From a virus: a DNA stretch of 41,772 bases. The notes under the pieces were generated by a model that was given only the letters and a program-made list of their open reading frames with translations, was not told where the DNA came from and searched no databases. The stretch is taken from the IMG/VR virus record IMGVR_UViG_3300013307_000030, positions 1 through 41,772 of that record. The stretch is one strand, 5' to 3'. Both the position numbers and the translations under genes were made by a program. Shown one piece after another: positions 40,778 to 41,772 of the stretch. Positions within the stretch are counted from its first letter, which is position 1. Every line of letters starts with the position of its first letter.

Positions 40778-41772
40778 ATGGCTTTTGAAGTACCGGCACC
40801 ACTCAGCTACGCGCCAAAGGAAAATTTAGGCGTGACACTGGCGAACACTGTTGGAAGTGTTTTCCAGAGCTACCAACAGGGCAAGGCCAACGAAGCGAAC
40901 CAGCAATTTCAAACCGCTTTCGGGCAGGCTTATGCCAACAACGACTACAACGCCATGCAGAAGTTAGCGGCGAACCATCCGCAGCAGTGGCAGACCGTGC
41001 AGCAGGGTATGACGGCCATTCAGGAGAACAACCGGCAACAGCTGGGCGCAGCGTCGTCCGATCTGTCGCTGGCTGCGGCTACTGGCAGCCCCGATGCCGT
41101 GATGGCCGTTGCGCAGCGTCACGCGCCGACGTTACAAGGGCTAGGCATTGCGCCGGAAGACATTGCAACAGCGTTTCAGCAGAACCCGCAGCAGGTGCGC
41201 CAGTAGGCGGATATGCTGGGATCGCACGCACTCGGACCCAAAGACTATTTCGAGATGCAAAATAAAACCGTCGCGCTGGCGCAACAAGGGCAGTACCAGC
41301 AGGGGCAGTTACAGATTGGCCAGCAGCGCACGCAGATCCAACAGCAGCAGGCCAACCAGACCGGTGCTTATCAGGCAGCGCAGGTGCAGCAGGGGGCGCA
41401 ACGTCTCAGCCTCGATGCGCAAATGAATCAGATCCGTACTGCGGATATGCAGCTAAAGCGCCAGATGCAGAAAGGGCAGATGGATCAGAACTTCGCCAGT
41501 AAACAGCAGGCGAGTTTGCAGGCCAAACAGCAGCTGGTTGATGCGTTCGACAATGGCAACAACACGCTGGCCAACATGCAGAGCACGTTGCAGCAGGTGC
41601 AGCAGATTCCGCCGGAGACGTTTAACGGTATGTGGGGCGCATCTGGTTTGATCAACCGCAACATTCCCGGTAGCCCTGAACAGGCAGCATGGAATAATAT
41701 TGAGTCTATGCAGGGGCAGGCGCGATTGATGGGCGTTATCGGTATGAAAGGAACCGGCCCGGTATCGGATGC
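40778..41772 (+). CDS. Ejection protein, P22 gp20-like N-terminal part, interrupted by in-frame TAG at codon 143; runs off the window
   Basis: From ATG 40778 (AGGGGG upstream) the frame reads 142 codons to TAG at 41204-41206 and then stays open 188 codons to the window end. Before the stop it begins MAFEVPAPLSYAPKENLGVT; after it come ADMLGSHALGPKDYFEMQNK and a long Gln-rich coiled region, then GMWGASGLINRNIPG and MGVIGMKGTGPVSDA. Composition and periodicity are the same on both sides, so the TAG is internal, not an end. P22 gp20 is a Gln-rich ejection protein in this position. Across the window ends the frame joins the transglycosylase part at position 2. Confidence 0.82.

Noticed and set aside
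1-41772. Complete TAG-to-Gln recoding (code 15) of the phage
   Set aside because: TAG ends several genes at sensible places, including right before the tailspike ATG and in a terminator loop, and no suppressor tRNA is visible; partial read-through or point changes remain open.
1-41772. CRISPR array, insertion sequence, toxin-antitoxin or restriction cassette
   Set aside because: No spaced direct repeats, transposase, paired toxin genes or restriction enzyme were seen; the methyltransferase stands alone.

Overview
The window looks like the whole genome of a tailed, short-tailed (podovirus) phage of an Enterobacterales host, moderately GC-rich. Three things support this: a complete P22-type virion gene set in P22 order, an enterobacterial-style holin/SAR endolysin/Rz/Rz1 lysis cassette, and host-like sigma70 promoters. 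The two window ends fall inside protein-coding sequence. Joined head to tail they stay in one open frame (a 3,792-nt ejection-protein gene), so the window is most simply a circular (circularly permuted) map opened inside that gene. I see no integrase, no tRNA and no CRISPR array.

Layout. (1) 1-5152, plus strand: C-terminal part of the ejection protein with a lytic transglycosylase domain, then a P22-type tailspike. (2) 5175-16881, minus strand: replication and recombination genes, read leftward from about 16.9 kb. These are a Cro-like HTH gene (broken by TAA), a VapE/PrimPol primase-helicase, a Sak4-like ATPase, a DUF669 protein, a helicase, a VRR-NUC nuclease, a DNA methyltransferase, a low-complexity protein, a DUF2800 nuclease, a family A DNA polymerase and a zinc protein. 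(3) 17110-25535, plus strand: about 19 small early genes, mostly unrecognised. A 480-bp AT-rich gap at 19480-19959 in this block holds TTCCTCACT repeats and is the best candidate origin. (4) 25733-27008: lysis. (5) 27094-41772: terminase, metallopeptidase-like protein, TerL, portal, a repeat-rich fibre-like protein, scaffold, coat, three accessory genes, and homologues of P22 gp4, gp10, gp26, gp14, gp7 and gp20.

Two things stand out. First, an asymmetric 10-mer, ACAAGTTGCA, occurs ten times exactly plus two single-mismatch copies, nearly always overlapping the -35 box of a recognisable promoter at the head of a transcription unit on both strands. It looks like a dispersed operator/promoter regulon of the kind known for P1 C1 or L5 stoperators. 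Second, three otherwise intact genes carry single in-frame stop codons: TAG in the major coat gene (codon 354 of 417), TAG in the ejection protein (codon 143), and TAA in the Cro-like gene. The two ambers would kill the virion unless they are read through, suppressed or sequence errors. TAG also serves as an ordinary final stop for several genes here, so wholesale TAG recoding is not the simplest explanation.
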